Positions 1 through 10,513 of a stretch of 64,000 nucleotides of DNA are shown here, piece by piece; position 1 is the first letter of the stretch; the number at the start of each line of letters is the position of its first letter. Both the position numbers and the translations under genes were made by a program. Source of the DNA: Trametopsis cervina (taxonomy: Eukaryota; Basidiomycota; Agaricomycetes; Polyporales; Irpicaceae); contig MU278380.1 of the NCBI GenBank assembly GCA_022385755.1, forward strand, positions 167,185 to 231,184. The letters run 5' to 3'. The notes below the pieces were generated by a model, which saw only the letters and a program-made list of their open reading frames with translations, was not told where the DNA came from and ran no database searches.

Positions 1-1644
1 TCGTCCTTCTTTTCGCCACCTTTACCGGACTTAGCGGCAGAGCACGCCTTGTTCATGGCGCCCAAGACTCCTCCCGGTTTCCTGTGCGCGCGTTCACTTA
101 GCTGAGCGCCCCGCAGCAGTTCTATGCAAGCGTAGTTATCCATAGTAGCAACAGCGGGAAGGGAGACCCCATCGCCTGACATCTGGCCGTTGAGGCCAAC
201 AGAGTCTTCGAACGCAGTCCGTAAGAAGTAGGAATGGAGGACTTCGTCGGCGAAGTTGATGCAAAACTCGTCGAAAGAGTTTTGTCCGTAGGCCGAAACA
301 AGAGGCGCAGGACCTCCGAGCATCATGGATGTTGTACCACCCGGTCCCCGCGTTTGGAAACCCGGCTGATCCAACATGACTATTTGTGTGTGAGGGGAAG
401 GGTCTTGAGAACCAGGCGCAAACCGATGGTTGGCTGTCTCGACAACAAAAGCGAATAGAATGGCATACAGATCCCGCGTAAGGGAATCTCGCTGCGCGCT
501 ACTTTGCGTTGCATTCATCATCACGGTGTAAAGTTCCTTGCGAACGTAGCTCGTCTTGTTTGTTAAGGCCTCGGCCAACTCGTCCGGAGCGACTCCAAGG
601 AGCCCTGCAGCCTGCTCAAGCACGAGCATGTTGGAGACATACGCGGAGACGTCGCGTGCATCACCCTCGCCAAATTGCACGTTGCCAAGAAGCAGTATAG
701 CTACCAGAAGGCTGAAAATAGACGCAATGTGCTTCGGCTTGAATCCTAGCGTCTTCATGGAACTCCTCAACTCCTCCATGGCGATAGAGTCGTCACTGAA
801 AGGACCAGCCGGAAGACGATAGCAACCGGAGGAGGCTAACAGGGCGTAATCCGAAGGGTCTTCCAAGGCGAAACGATCTCTCTCCTGTGGCGTGGATCCA
901 GCGAGGAACTGGTAGAAAACATGGAATGTCCTCTCCTCGTGGGAGAGTTTGTTCAGTCGAGATTTCTCCAAGCCGTATGTCAAGACTTTCGCCCCAGATA
1001 TTCTCCCCTTGTCATTAAAATGCAGCTCCAAGTATCTCCCGTGCCGTGAAGCATTGGGGTTCATGAGCGTCTTAGCGTTGCCGAATGAATCGAGGAGGGG
1101 GAGAAGCGAGCGTATCTGGTCTGCTATTTTGACCTCCTTTTTGGAGTGCGCGGAAAGCCTAAGCACTTGACTGAGGAGGAGTTGCGAGCTCGATGTCTTC
1201 CCAGAGCCGGTGATGCCTCTGTAAGGGACGTCAGACAGAACGCCACCAGTTCACTAAGCAAACCACTTGCCTGAATATCACTGATTGAGACTCGTTCCGC
1301 CTGCGCATAACAAGATACATTCTTCCAGCAAGGTCATAAATATGGGGAGGTAATGGGGGAGGTGCTCCGGGAAGAGGGAGACTTGTGTCCTTGTAAGATC
1401 GTTCTTCATACTCTCGCGCACTAAGATCGTTGACATTGGAAAGTGTTTTGTAAGGATTGACGACTATGTAGTTGGTGGCACCGATTCTAGAGTATGAGAG
1501 GTCCTGACGAAAACGTGCTTGCAGAACGGAGAGAACAGTGTCGTCTGAGGGATGTACCGTCGCAGACGTCGATGAAGAGACCAGGTCGACAAGGTCGCCT
1601 GATTGTATGGCTTGTGACTGCGAACTAGGGGGAACGGCCGCCAT
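1..1644 (-). CDS. Class V chitin synthase, N-terminal myosin-motor part (3' end outside window)
   Basis: This is the first ~530 residues of a fungal class V chitin synthase, the integral membrane enzyme that polymerises chitin and carries an N-terminal myosin-like motor used for delivery to growth sites. The start at 1644 gives a short Ser-rich leader, then the motor. The P-loop reads GITGSGKTSSS just after the first intron, and motor signatures such as LDSFGNA, NASRHGRY and FDEFCINFADE follow. The piece stops at the window edge after a Lys-rich stretch, where the catalytic GT2 domain would still be to come. One intron lies at 1219-1270 and has GC-AG ends; only this boundary restores the conserved FRGITGSGKT reading. 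It is transcribed divergently from the CDK8 gene, 273 bp away. Family assignment is strong; class VII-type myosin chitin synthases are the only near alternative. Confidence 0.9.
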
Positions 1645-1917
1645 AGCCAGGGAAAGAAAGCGAGTACGTCGCTCGGCGCAGCGAGCGGAAGATGATGACC
1701 AGGTGAGAAATGTAGGAGCCAGAAACCGCCAGAAGCGTGACGCTTTGGCAAGGTAACAAACAATTTGTTACGTCGCAAGTAAAACCAAATGATACTGCAG
1801 CGCCTTATGAGAGTTCTCACGTGTACCGTTATGCGTTCGGGTAACCCACCACCATGTGAACTTGCTTTCGCGCAGCAACATCGACCACAGTTCACGAGCA
1901 CTACTCGTGTGTAACGC
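1645..1917. promoter_or_regulatory. Shared divergent promoter region of chitin synthase and CDK8 genes
   Basis: This 273-bp gap separates the start codons of two divergent genes and must hold both 5' regions. I see no clear TATA box. If the CDK8 protein starts at a later in-frame Met (1942 or 1963), the gap is slightly longer. Confidence 0.5.
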
Positions 1918-3703
1918 ATGCTCGAAGATCTCTCCGTGAATATGCCTCTTTCTCAGGATCCGATGCGATACTACCGAGCGAAACGGGACAGTGCGAGGCC
2001 TCGGGTCGGCGACAAGTACTCTATTATAGGCTTCATCTCGTCCGGGACCTACGGCAGGGTATACAAAGCGAAGAGCAAGGAAGCAGATGGCCGGGTACAC
2101 GCCATAAAGAAATTCAAGCCAGACAAAGAGGGTGATGTTGTCACATATACCGGCATCAGTCAGAGTGCCATACGCGAGATCGCAGTAAGTGCACCGTCCG
2201 TTTCGGAATGCCTGGCTCTGCTGTCAGTATACAGCAATTCTTCGCGAAATTAAGTTTCACGGGCAACATCAGCTGGAAGGCCGCATTGCGCCCCACTGGT
2301 ACCCAAAATATCATATCTTGTACACAGCATTTATGGTCTTGGAAGCCCGATATACCACGCACTTGATGAAGTCCACTGCTTCTCTGTCTCGTTTGTTGTC
2401 TATTTAATGTTGCAATATCTGATTATTGTCAAGTTGAACAGAGAGATCTCGCACGAGAATGTTGTTGCTCTGAAAGAGGTTATCCTCGAAGATAAATCAA
2501 TTTACATGGTGTTTGAATACGCTGAGCATGACTTTCTTGTACGACAACCTCTTCCAGAGCAGATAGTTCTAACATTAATCTTCGAGTTAGCAAGTTATTC
2601 ACTTCCATTCTCAAACCCTGCGATTGCCGATCTCTCCACCGACTTTAAAGTCGCTCACTTTCCAGCTCCTGAACGGCCTCCTATATCTCCATGATGCTCA
2701 TATCATCCACCGCGATTTGAAACCTGCTAACATTCTCATCACTTCCGCCGGTGTCGTGAAGATTGGCGACCTCGGTCTTGCTCGACTGACTTACCAGCCT
2801 CTCCAACCACTGTTTGCTGGTGACAAGGTGGTCGTGACCATATGGTATCGAGCACCGGAACTTCTTCTTGGTGCAAAACACTACAATAAAGCTGTGGATA
2901 TTTGGGCCGTAGGCTGTGTAATCGCCGAGCTCGCCAGCTTACGTCCCATTTTTAAGGGCGAAGAGGCAAAGCTTGACTCTAAGAAGAATGTGCCGTTCCA
3001 GAGGGACCAAATGCTGAAAATATTCGACGTCTTGGGTACCCCCGATGGTAAGTTGAAATTCTGTCCTTTTGCGTTACTCGACCGCCTGCGGCTAGTATGT
3101 AGCTCCGTCCTTACATCTTATGCCGACCTATAGAGCAGGATTGGCCAAGTGTCAAAGACATGCCTGAATACCAGAACATGATTCGACTGGATAAGTAAGT
3201 ATGCTATGTTTGCAGTACCACTATCGCTAATAGCGCTATCCAGAGCCGTTAATCGACTGCATGAGTGGTGTAGTTCAAAAATGAAGTCACAGCAGGGCTA
3301 TGACTTCTTGAAACATGCCTTCGCTTATGATCCAGACAAGCGTTTCACAGCCCGGGACGCCCTCAAACACAAGTGGTTCCAGGAGGAACCGGTTCCCACG
3401 GCAAAGTAAGTAGGGGCGGTGTTACCGAAGGGCAATGCTGAGGCATATACTACCAGTGCATTCCAAACTATTTCGCCCCAACAACTACCGCCGCACCGAC
3501 GAATCACTCAGGACGATGCTCCGTCCATGATGCCATTGCCTACTGCCAATACACACGCACAAGCCGCGGCACAGGTCCAAGCACAAGCGCAGGCTCAGCT
3601 TACTGCGCTCAGTCATACCCAGTCGCACTCAGCGAAGGGAAGCGCTGCGAGCTTTGGGAGTAACAATGGTGGACCTGCACGGAAGAAGTCGAGACTGGGA
3701 TAA
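1918..3703 (+). CDS. SSN3: Cyclin-dependent kinase 8 / SSN3 (Mediator kinase module)
   Basis: This is a serine/threonine kinase of the CDK8 type, the catalytic subunit of the Mediator kinase module that phosphorylates RNA polymerase II and transcription factors in the nucleus. Exons by splice signals are 1918-2184, 2434-2538, 2591-3047, 3134-3194, 3244-3405 and 3457-3703, giving 432 residues in one frame. Visible motifs are the Gly-rich loop [13 protein letters not shown], the family-specific [10 protein letters not shown] with the catalytic Lys, [17 protein letters not shown] (DLG in place of DFG) and [10 protein letters not shown]. The insert [17 protein letters not shown] is diagnostic of CDK8 rather than other CDKs. 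The tail is Gln/Ala-rich and ends in a basic patch, ARKKSRLG. The first intron is long (249 nt) and the rest are 49-86 nt. Met codons at 1942 and 1963 are alternative starts. Confidence 0.93.
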
Positions 3704-3811
3704 CGTGCAATCATATATTAGGCGTACCATCCCTTGAAACATGAAGTCAAGCATTATCGTGTATGTATTAGAATATACAAATTACATTGTTCCAACATAA
3801 TCGTCTTGAGG

Positions 3812-5090
3812 TTACAGCTTGCTGCGGATAGGTACGCGCTTCGGAATACCTGGTAAAGCATGCACGTCCGGAATCTTCTTCGGGTCAAGTCCTTCCTTGA
3901 TCTGCGCTTCAATCAGGACCTTGCTATGTGACATGGCATATGCAAGTCGCTGCTCATTAGACCACTGATTTGGAGAATAAAGCTCATAATCAGGCTCTTG
4001 GTCGTAGCCTATCGTCGCTACACGGATCAGGATTGCTCTGTAATGCAGATGAGATGGTTGTCCTGATAGGAGACTGATAACGTACGATGTAAGACCGTAT
4101 ATTGGTTTTGTACCCCCCGCTTCCCGCCCAGTAAGAAACCGATGCATTCGGTATGTTCCAGGGAGCCCCGTCCAGTCCTTAGTGTCGTGGTAGGTGTGGT
4201 ATTCAAATTCAATCATGGCCGGGTCAGTCGAAGTTGTCTCAGTCCTTAAAAGGGACAGGAGAGGATGAGAGAAGAGCAGGGTCACCTCTGCCTTGTTGAG
4301 GATAGGCTACAATGTATGTCAGCCCTCGATGTGGAACATCTGAATTCGTAACAAACCCGGATTGTATGGTCAAGAACCAACACTACAACTCTTCCAGAGA
4401 GCTTAGCAGCGTAATATAAACATAAGAAGACAACTTACGGCGTGACGGCGAGCGTATTCCCTGCCACAAAAGGCTCCATTATACAGAGGAGCGGCACTTT
4501 TCGCTTGTCCGTAGGGAGCCCGATCTGCAACGGCGGTAAATGACGGCACAGCTGCGTGAACAAGTTGTGTACCTCTTCGTATGCCTCGCGGCGCTAAGCA
4601 TGTCAGCTCGTCAGTTTTGAATACAGACATGGAATGACACATCTTACCGCCGTCCATTCGATGTTTCGGTCGTTTGGCTCACGCTTTCCGCCGGGCAGCG
4701 ACGTGTCTCCAGAATAACTTCTCAGATTCGAGGAACGTCTGCATACAACATATATTCAGTACTTGATGTATAGAAAACAACGGGGCGTACTGGCTGAGAA
4801 GGACGTATAGGTCTCCCGATCGTCCCACGAACAACGCGACCAGAACCGCGGCTTGTCTGGACTTGGGAAAAGACATCCTAGGTTTTTGAGGTGTGTATTG
4901 AGCCAGGTTGTGCAAGCATCTAAACTAGCTTAGCAGATCCACGTTCTTCATGAAGGATGATTTCTTACTTGCGTGATTCTGGCTTCAGAGGAGGGAGCGG
5001 TGCCTTGTCCAGCTTAAAGCGTGGTCTCGGTCGGTGGAATTCAAGTAGGTTCCCCGCTCTTCTTGCAGGTCTGACAGATCTTGAAGGCAT
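3812..5090 (-). CDS. Nudix hydrolase, peroxisomal coenzyme A diphosphatase type
   Basis: The protein resembles the Pcd1/NUDT7 group, which hydrolyses CoA and acyl-CoA to phosphopantetheine and 3',5'-ADP in peroxisomes. Exons 1-4 are 5090-4969, 4919-4791, 4738-4648 and 4593-4439. They encode a basic leader, the start of the Nudix fold (AAVLVALFVGRSGDLYVLLS), the group motif LRSYSGDTSLPGGKREP and the Nudix box continuation ARREAYEEVHNL. The last exon (4306-3812) carries the conserved FSHPLLSLL element and the long C-terminal part. The exon 4/exon 5 junction does not close in phase: the only good donor (GTAAGT at 4438) leaves two bases, whereas the acceptor before 4306 needs none. This could be a one-base sequence error, an unusual splice or a recent frame break. 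The C-terminal three residues (SKL) look like a peroxisomal PTS1 signal, which supports the assigned location. Confidence 0.8.
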
Positions 5091-5476
5091 TCTTGGCGAA
5101 GCTGTATTTGTAGTGTTATATCTCAACGAGTGGAAGTATGAGAGTTCAGGGTTGCCAGTATTAGTTCTACTCCCCGGCTTGTGTCATGCATGTGAAACTA
5201 TCTGCAAAGCCGCTCAGCTAGCGGGAAACATGAGCCAAACGCATCATCGGAGTGTACAACGAGCTCACACGCAAACGGTCTTCTTACTGTTAGATAGTGA
5301 AGTCTGAAAGTAACCACTGCTGGACCGAGAAGTTCACGATTTCACGACGTCCATGTTCAAGCTGGTGTAGGCAAGTGGCGCCAATCAGGTCACCCAAATG
5401 ATCGAAGCCGGCGCCAGCTGCCAGTCGTAACAAGTGCTGCGAAGTTGCCCACTGTCAATCATGTCCCAGCAGCAAC
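5091..5476. promoter_or_regulatory. Divergent intergenic region (Nudix gene / membrane glycosyltransferase-like gene)
   Basis: These 386 bp lie between two divergent start codons and should contain both promoters. I recognise no strong motif or further gene. Confidence 0.4.
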
Positions 5477-7027
5477 ATGAAGTCCTACCTCACCACGTCT
5501 CCGTGGATTGTACTTCTGGGACTGAGTATTCTTATTATTAACCTACTGCCGCAGAAGATCCGACCCATAACGCCAGCTGTCCTCATATATTCCCTCGAAG
5601 ATGCGCCCGTCCCTATACTACTCTCACCGTTTCTGACGCCACATTGGGCAGCTGCAGTAGCAAGGCTGTTGCAGCTCGTCTGGCTCGCCATACAGCCCCC
5701 TTCACCTAGGCTATCTTTACCGTACTTCATACAGCTGTATCCAGTCCTTCTCGCAGCACGGGCGGGTGCAGGCTTCGTTCTTGGACGGTCGGTGGGATGG
5801 CAATATCCGTCGTTATTCAGCCATTCCGCAGTATACGAGCCGGTCGCAGGCTTTGGGCCCATTTTACTGGGTGCGCTTCTGTTCGACGAACCGCCTACTT
5901 TAGGGAAGCGACAGCTGCTCACCCGCCTCGCGGTTGTGTTCGTATTTGTCCTGCTGGACAGGATGCCATGGGGCTATATGTGCGGGGCTGCAATCGCGGG
6001 ACTTCATCGCTTATTCTACGCCTTCTTCCATGGGAGCAAGTATACCGTCCTGCCATCTCATACAAGCTCTCCAGAAGCCGGAAACACGAGTCATAATAAT
6101 CCCCCGCTCGCCAAGAGGCAGATATTCCTCATATCTGTCACCGCCATAACTTTCACAGGCATCGCAGGAAACCTAGAAGGACTGTTCACATACCTTTTCC
6201 CTATCTCGCTGTCTCAGCCGGCAGACGTTCACATTATCATGCTCACAGTCCCTCGCACGCGCGATCTCACCTCGGACGTGATGATCGAGAGCATTCAGTC
6301 ATACGTCGAGCCATGGCGTACGCGTACAGACTCGTCTCTCACCGTATTCGCACATTTGGGCCCGGACGGAGAACATGTTGCCTTTGACCGCGCGAAGGCG
6401 TTCTTCCTCACCAGCGCGGACGCGCAGACCAGAACCCTTCCTCTGACATTTTACACCGAACCGCCGCAAGCGACTCCTATCATGAACCACCATGCCCATT
6501 TAGCAGATGCAGTACGATACGCTAACACTGTGGGGCGCGAATGGACCATGTTCGTCGAGGACGACTTCGCGCTATGCGGGCAGTGGGGCTGGGAGAACTT
6601 CATGAAGGTGATGGCCAGACTCAACGAGGGCAGGAAGCTGAATGGCGCATTTATCGGGACGGGTGGAAGGTGAACGAACTTCCCGTGTCAAAATGACTGA
6701 TACTGATACGCGATATTTTCCAGTGGTCTGGTCTTTCACCGGTCTCTCCTACCGGCCCTCGAGCACATGCTCTCGGTAATCACAGCGCTGGACTCGGAAC
6801 ACGCCACTCACTCGCCTATGCCCGCAGACGTGCTGTTGCAGCAGTGTCTCAGCGGAGAGCTGTTGTTCTGTCCCAACGATGGATATGTGATCAGTAGTCG
6901 GATGCTTATGGGCCATCGCGGCGGGAAGCTGAGCACGGGAAACCGGATATACGATGATGGGAAATGGGCATGCGGATGGAGGCATCCTCAACATGGGAAT
7001 AAGGGTGCCGAAGTTGTCGTATCTTAA
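5477..7027 (+). CDS. Polytopic membrane protein with C-terminal glycosyltransferase-like domain
   Basis: Two exons (5477-6669 and 6724-7027) encode 498 residues. The first ~240 residues hold about six to eight hydrophobic segments, starting with a signal-anchor-like helix. The C-terminal half is soluble and glycosyltransferase-like: a strand with IIMLTVPRTRDL, the acidic motif FVEDDFALC typical of metal and nucleotide-sugar binding, then GTGGSGLVFHR, and a late NDGYVISSR segment. The last part has DDGKWACGWRHPQHGN. The layout (membrane helices plus a GT-A-like acidic motif) recalls the PGAP4-type GPI side-chain transferases, but I would not assign a substrate. The single intron (54 nt) falls inside the conserved GTGGSG motif, and joining restores it. 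Location is probably the ER or Golgi membrane (inference). Confidence 0.65.
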
Positions 7028-7216
7028 GGCGGGACATGTATGTATATCTAGGAGCGGTTTTGATGCTAAAATTGGACTATTTCATTTCCTAAATTCCTCG
7101 TGGATACATTTGAGTGCCCCATTCTCTGTGGTCTATGAATAAATGTTTTCAGCTTTGGACAACTGCATACGGAAGGAAGGTGTTATGCGTGTGGAGAACT
7201 ACGTAGACTGGCTCAA

Positions 7217-8557
7217 CTAAACCACAAGCACTTGGTACGCATTCCAGTGAACGAGCGAAATCTGAAAGGATGAATGGAAACGGTCCCTCATGTCATCACC
7301 GAGGGAGTTTTGGTCAATCCATCTCACGATCTCTTGAGGGTATGAGTCGCGGAATGAATGGTTCGAAACAAGCAGGAAGCTGAGTCTGGCAAAAGTTGGA
7401 TCATGGTGACGAACCACGACCATGTCCACGACATGCTGCCAGCGTATTACTTCGTCCAAGGTGTTCAGAAAGCGATCCTGATCAGTATCCGAGTCCCCAG
7501 CCAAAAGGCGTTCCTGAAATGCAATCACCACACGAACATCGGACAGTGCACCATTGGCTGGGACAGTGTCGAGCATGTTCACAATACTGAATATAGTTTC
7601 CCTCTCGAGAGTGGGATCCAACAGTCCAGCACTGCCAAACATCCGGGCAGAATCCCAGTCGAGCCCACTGACAACATCAATCTTCACAGATATGTCACGA
7701 AGGTTGTAGCAGTGTGATAGATCGAATGGGAGCCCGAAGTCAGCTGGGAACGGGCCAAAAGTGACAGAGCCGAGTGTGTGCCCTACCACCCGGATGATAT
7801 TGACAACTTGACCGAAGAAGTAAGTAGCACGTTCTTCGATTGTTTCGCCAGTATCTGAGTCCTCTGAGCTATCGGGGCATATGTCGAAGGGCTGAACATT
7901 GCAGCGAAGGATTCCAGACATGGCTTCAGAAGACAGTTTTGGCTCTGAGTGCCCCTTCTGCTGGAGCGCATAGCTCTGTGTTGCGGCTAGCGGCATGTCA
8001 ACATGGAGGATCGAGAAGTCGGCAAAGAGAGCAAAGAACTCGGTGAGAGCTGCGGGGGGCACTTTCGTGAACTCGTTCAAGATAAGTTGATCAAGTATCT
8101 TTCGTGTCGGTAAAGCGGGTGATGTGGAGGTTTCACTTGCCACGAGTGACACATTAGACAGTTTCAGGATGCGAAGGTAGGGGGTAAGGTCCATGATATC
8201 ACAGAGATTAGATATGTTCAATACGATGGTGTCGGCGTGGCGGTGGGATGAACGCGGTGCTATGCTCAGCTCAAGCTCTTCAACAGAGACGCAGATTCTT
8301 GGATTGCCCCGCAGAAATTGAATAAAGTCAGCGAAGGACTTCTTGTGGCGTCTTGCCCCCCGCCGAGTGCCGCTGCAGCGCAGACGTCGAAAGAGAAGTG
8401 GGCATGCAACGAAACGCCAGACTCGAGAGACCAACGCACAGCTGGACAGAGTGGCAGGGGAATCTCGCAAGTTGTCGAGAATAAGGTCGACCACGTCGGC
8501 TGGGAACTCTTTGGTTGGAAGGACAGCCTCGATGTGCTGGTCGGAAGATCCAGACAT
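7217..8557 (-). CDS. F-box protein, Agaricomycete expanded type (copy 1)
   Basis: This uninterrupted 446-residue frame starts with an F-box at about residues 17-60: PADVVDLILDNL, then SCALVSRVWRFVACPLLFRRL. It is followed by the FADFIQFLRGNPRICVSVEEL segment usual in mushroom F-box/LRR-like proteins. F-box proteins are substrate adaptors of SCF ubiquitin ligases and bind Skp1; the target is unknown. The remainder is rich in Leu and resembles irregular leucine-rich repeats. A close paralogue lies immediately upstream (8865-10196), same strand, with a 307-bp spacer that holds no gene I can see. No intron is needed. Confidence 0.85.
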   Translation of the reverse strand: MSGSSDQHIEAVLPTKEFPADVVDLILDNLRDSPATLSSCALVSRVWRFVACPLLFRRLRCSGTRRGARRHKKSFADFIQFLRGNPRICVSVEELELSIAPRSSHRHADTIVLNISNLCDIMDLTPYLRILKLSNVSLVASETSTSPALPTRKILDQLILNEFTKVPPAALTEFFALFADFSILHVDMPLAATQSYALQQKGHSEPKLSSEAMSGILRCNVQPFDICPDSSEDSDTGETIEERATYFFGQVVNIIRVVGHTLGSVTFGPFPADFGLPFDLSHCYNLRDISVKIDVVSGLDWDSARMFGSAGLLDPTLERETIFSIVNMLDTVPANGALSDVRVVIAFQERLLAGDSDTDQDRFLNTLDEVIRWQHVVDMVVVRHHDPTFARLSFLLVSNHSFRDSYPQEIVRWIDQNSLGDDMRDRFHSSFQISLVHWNAYQVLVV

Positions 8558-8864
8558 TTGATCGTGAACTATGAAGGTCGTTGCGTCAGAAATGTATATT
8601 CAACTGAGCTATCACAATCGCACTGGGCAAACCTTCAATAGATGATGCAGCTGGGAGGAAGTGAAAGACCGTTAGCGATCGCACGAACTGACAACTGCAA
8701 CAAACCCTTTTGCAACCCGGCGTTCGAATATGACAGTACTCAATACCGAGCACTGCAACACTGTGATAATACAACATGTGTGTCTGATACATTCCGTAAA
8801 GACTATAACGTCAATAAAGAAGATCAGAGAATATAAGTAAGGCTAATACCAGAGGCTATTTATA

Positions 8865-10196
8865 TCAGAAAGTCTCCAAGTTTATACCTGAAGTCTCAAT
8901 ACTAGTATACGAATCCCAATCCATTACCTTAACTTTAAAAACATTCTGAATAAAAACTCTCTCGTCTGCGGTACGCCGCAACTCAGAGAGAAACATGTCC
9001 GTAACGCTCTGCTTAATATCATCTGCGATAGCATCAGGCTCTTCGATTACACTACTAAAGGCCAGAGCCATACACAGGTTGTTCAGTTGCGGATTCGCCG
9101 TGAGGATGTCGGATAGCCAGTCCCACTCGACAGTTTGCACCATGTCAATCGGAAACTCATCTTCGGGGTCGGAATCCTCGCTTTCGACAGGAGCCGGGGC
9201 CGGGGTGGCTTCGCCCTCGAAAGCTATGATGATGCTTATACTGGTTACATTCTTCGGTAGCACCTTAAGAACGTCGGCTACACTCGGCATAGCGACGGCG
9301 TTGAGATCTGGGTCAAGAATACTGTGGTCTTCAATAAGCTCGCAAGTGGTGTGGATCTTGACGAATAGACGGGTTAAGCTTAAGCATCCCGAGAGATCAA
9401 GCGATAGCTGGAAGTCACTGGGGAAAGGGCCGAGACAGATGGAGTAAAACCCTGGCCCAACGAGGCTGAAGATGCGATTAATAGTGCGGAATGCGACCAC
9501 TGCGGGCAGCTCGTGGACCTCGCCGTCTGAGTCCGGATTCTCCAGTTCCTCGCCAGTTTGGTGCCGATCGAAGTGTTCGACGCTATAACGAAGGGTGCCG
9601 GAGAAACCCTCCGGCCCATTCGAAGGCAGCTCGAGAGGAATCTTCCGGGGATTGTAGTTGGTGAGGACTCCTGGCATATCCACATGAAAGGCTGCAAAAT
9701 GCTGAAACAGATAGAGGAGTTGTGCAACAGAGTCGGGCAAAACCCTCGCGTGTTCGCTGATGACTAGTTCGTCAAGCCGTCTCCGAGGCCAGAAAGTCGT
9801 GATTCTCGGAGAATCGGTCGCGTTCACCCAGAGGTCCACGATATTAAGATAGCGGAGGTTTGGAACAAACTTAAGTATGTATTGGAGGTGATATGGCGAT
9901 AGGCGAGTGTCATTGCCTTCCTTAGAGCCCAGGTACAGCTCTACGACCCAGATTCTGGCCCGTGGGGTGTCCTCAAGAAACTGGATGAAATCCAGGAACG
10001 ATTTATCGGCCTTGTAGCTGAAGTGCACAGTTCGGAAGCGGCAGGGGTATGAGACATAAGACCACATTCGAGAGACCAAAGAGCAGCTGGCCCGTGTAGA
10101 TTCCGCATCCGTCAAGTATTCCAGGATGACTTGCACCACATCAGCCGGGATCGGTTCTCTCGGCTGCGGGCCATTCGGAAGATCTGGGTCGGCCAT
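8865..10196 (-). CDS. F-box protein, Agaricomycete expanded type (copy 2)
   Basis: A 443-residue uninterrupted frame with the F-box at about residues 16-60 (IPADVVQVILEYLTDAES, SCSLVSRMWSYVSYPCRFRTV) and then FLDFIQFLEDTPRARIWVVEL, matching copy 1 in order and spacing. The two proteins have nearly the same length and architecture, so they look like a tandem duplication, although their sequences have diverged widely. The C-terminal part has an acidic stretch (SEDSDPEDEFP). The expected role is SCF-complex substrate recognition with an unknown substrate. The gene is divergent from the TMEM135-like gene, 317 bp away; that gap holds their promoters and no other gene that I can see. Confidence 0.85.
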   Translation of the reverse strand: MADPDLPNGPQPREPIPADVVQVILEYLTDAESTRASCSLVSRMWSYVSYPCRFRTVHFSYKADKSFLDFIQFLEDTPRARIWVVELYLGSKEGNDTRLSPYHLQYILKFVPNLRYLNIVDLWVNATDSPRITTFWPRRRLDELVISEHARVLPDSVAQLLYLFQHFAAFHVDMPGVLTNYNPRKIPLELPSNGPEGFSGTLRYSVEHFDRHQTGEELENPDSDGEVHELPAVVAFRTINRIFSLVGPGFYSICLGPFPSDFQLSLDLSGCLSLTRLFVKIHTTCELIEDHSILDPDLNAVAMPSVADVLKVLPKNVTSISIIIAFEGEATPAPAPVESEDSDPEDEFPIDMVQTVEWDWLSDILTANPQLNNLCMALAFSSVIEEPDAIADDIKQSVTDMFLSELRRTADERVFIQNVFKVKVMDWDSYTSIETSGINLETF

Positions 10197-10513
10197 CGTT
10201 AAAATAAAAACCTATTTTGTGGTCAGCAAAACAATTCATGGGGTCGATAGGAACCGACCTTTACACTCGAAGTCGAAGTTCAAGCAGGATAGAGAAGGAA
10301 GGAGATGATCATGATTGTATAGTACAGAATCAGACGCCGCCGTCACCCGAGGTGTGACGACATTGCATACCGCCGCATTTCTCTGTCACGTCCGCGATGC
10401 CTTGCTTGTGATTTCCCGGCCCCCACCAACCCGCAAGTTCTGGGGCAACGCTCTGACGAAAGAGTTACCAAGTACACAAGCTCGTCCATGACCGCACACA
10501 GAGGATAACAACC

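Noticed and set aside
3406..3430. A 25-nt intron near the end of the CDK8 gene
   Set aside because: Using the next acceptor (3456) gives a normal 51-nt intron and the family-like PTANAF reading.
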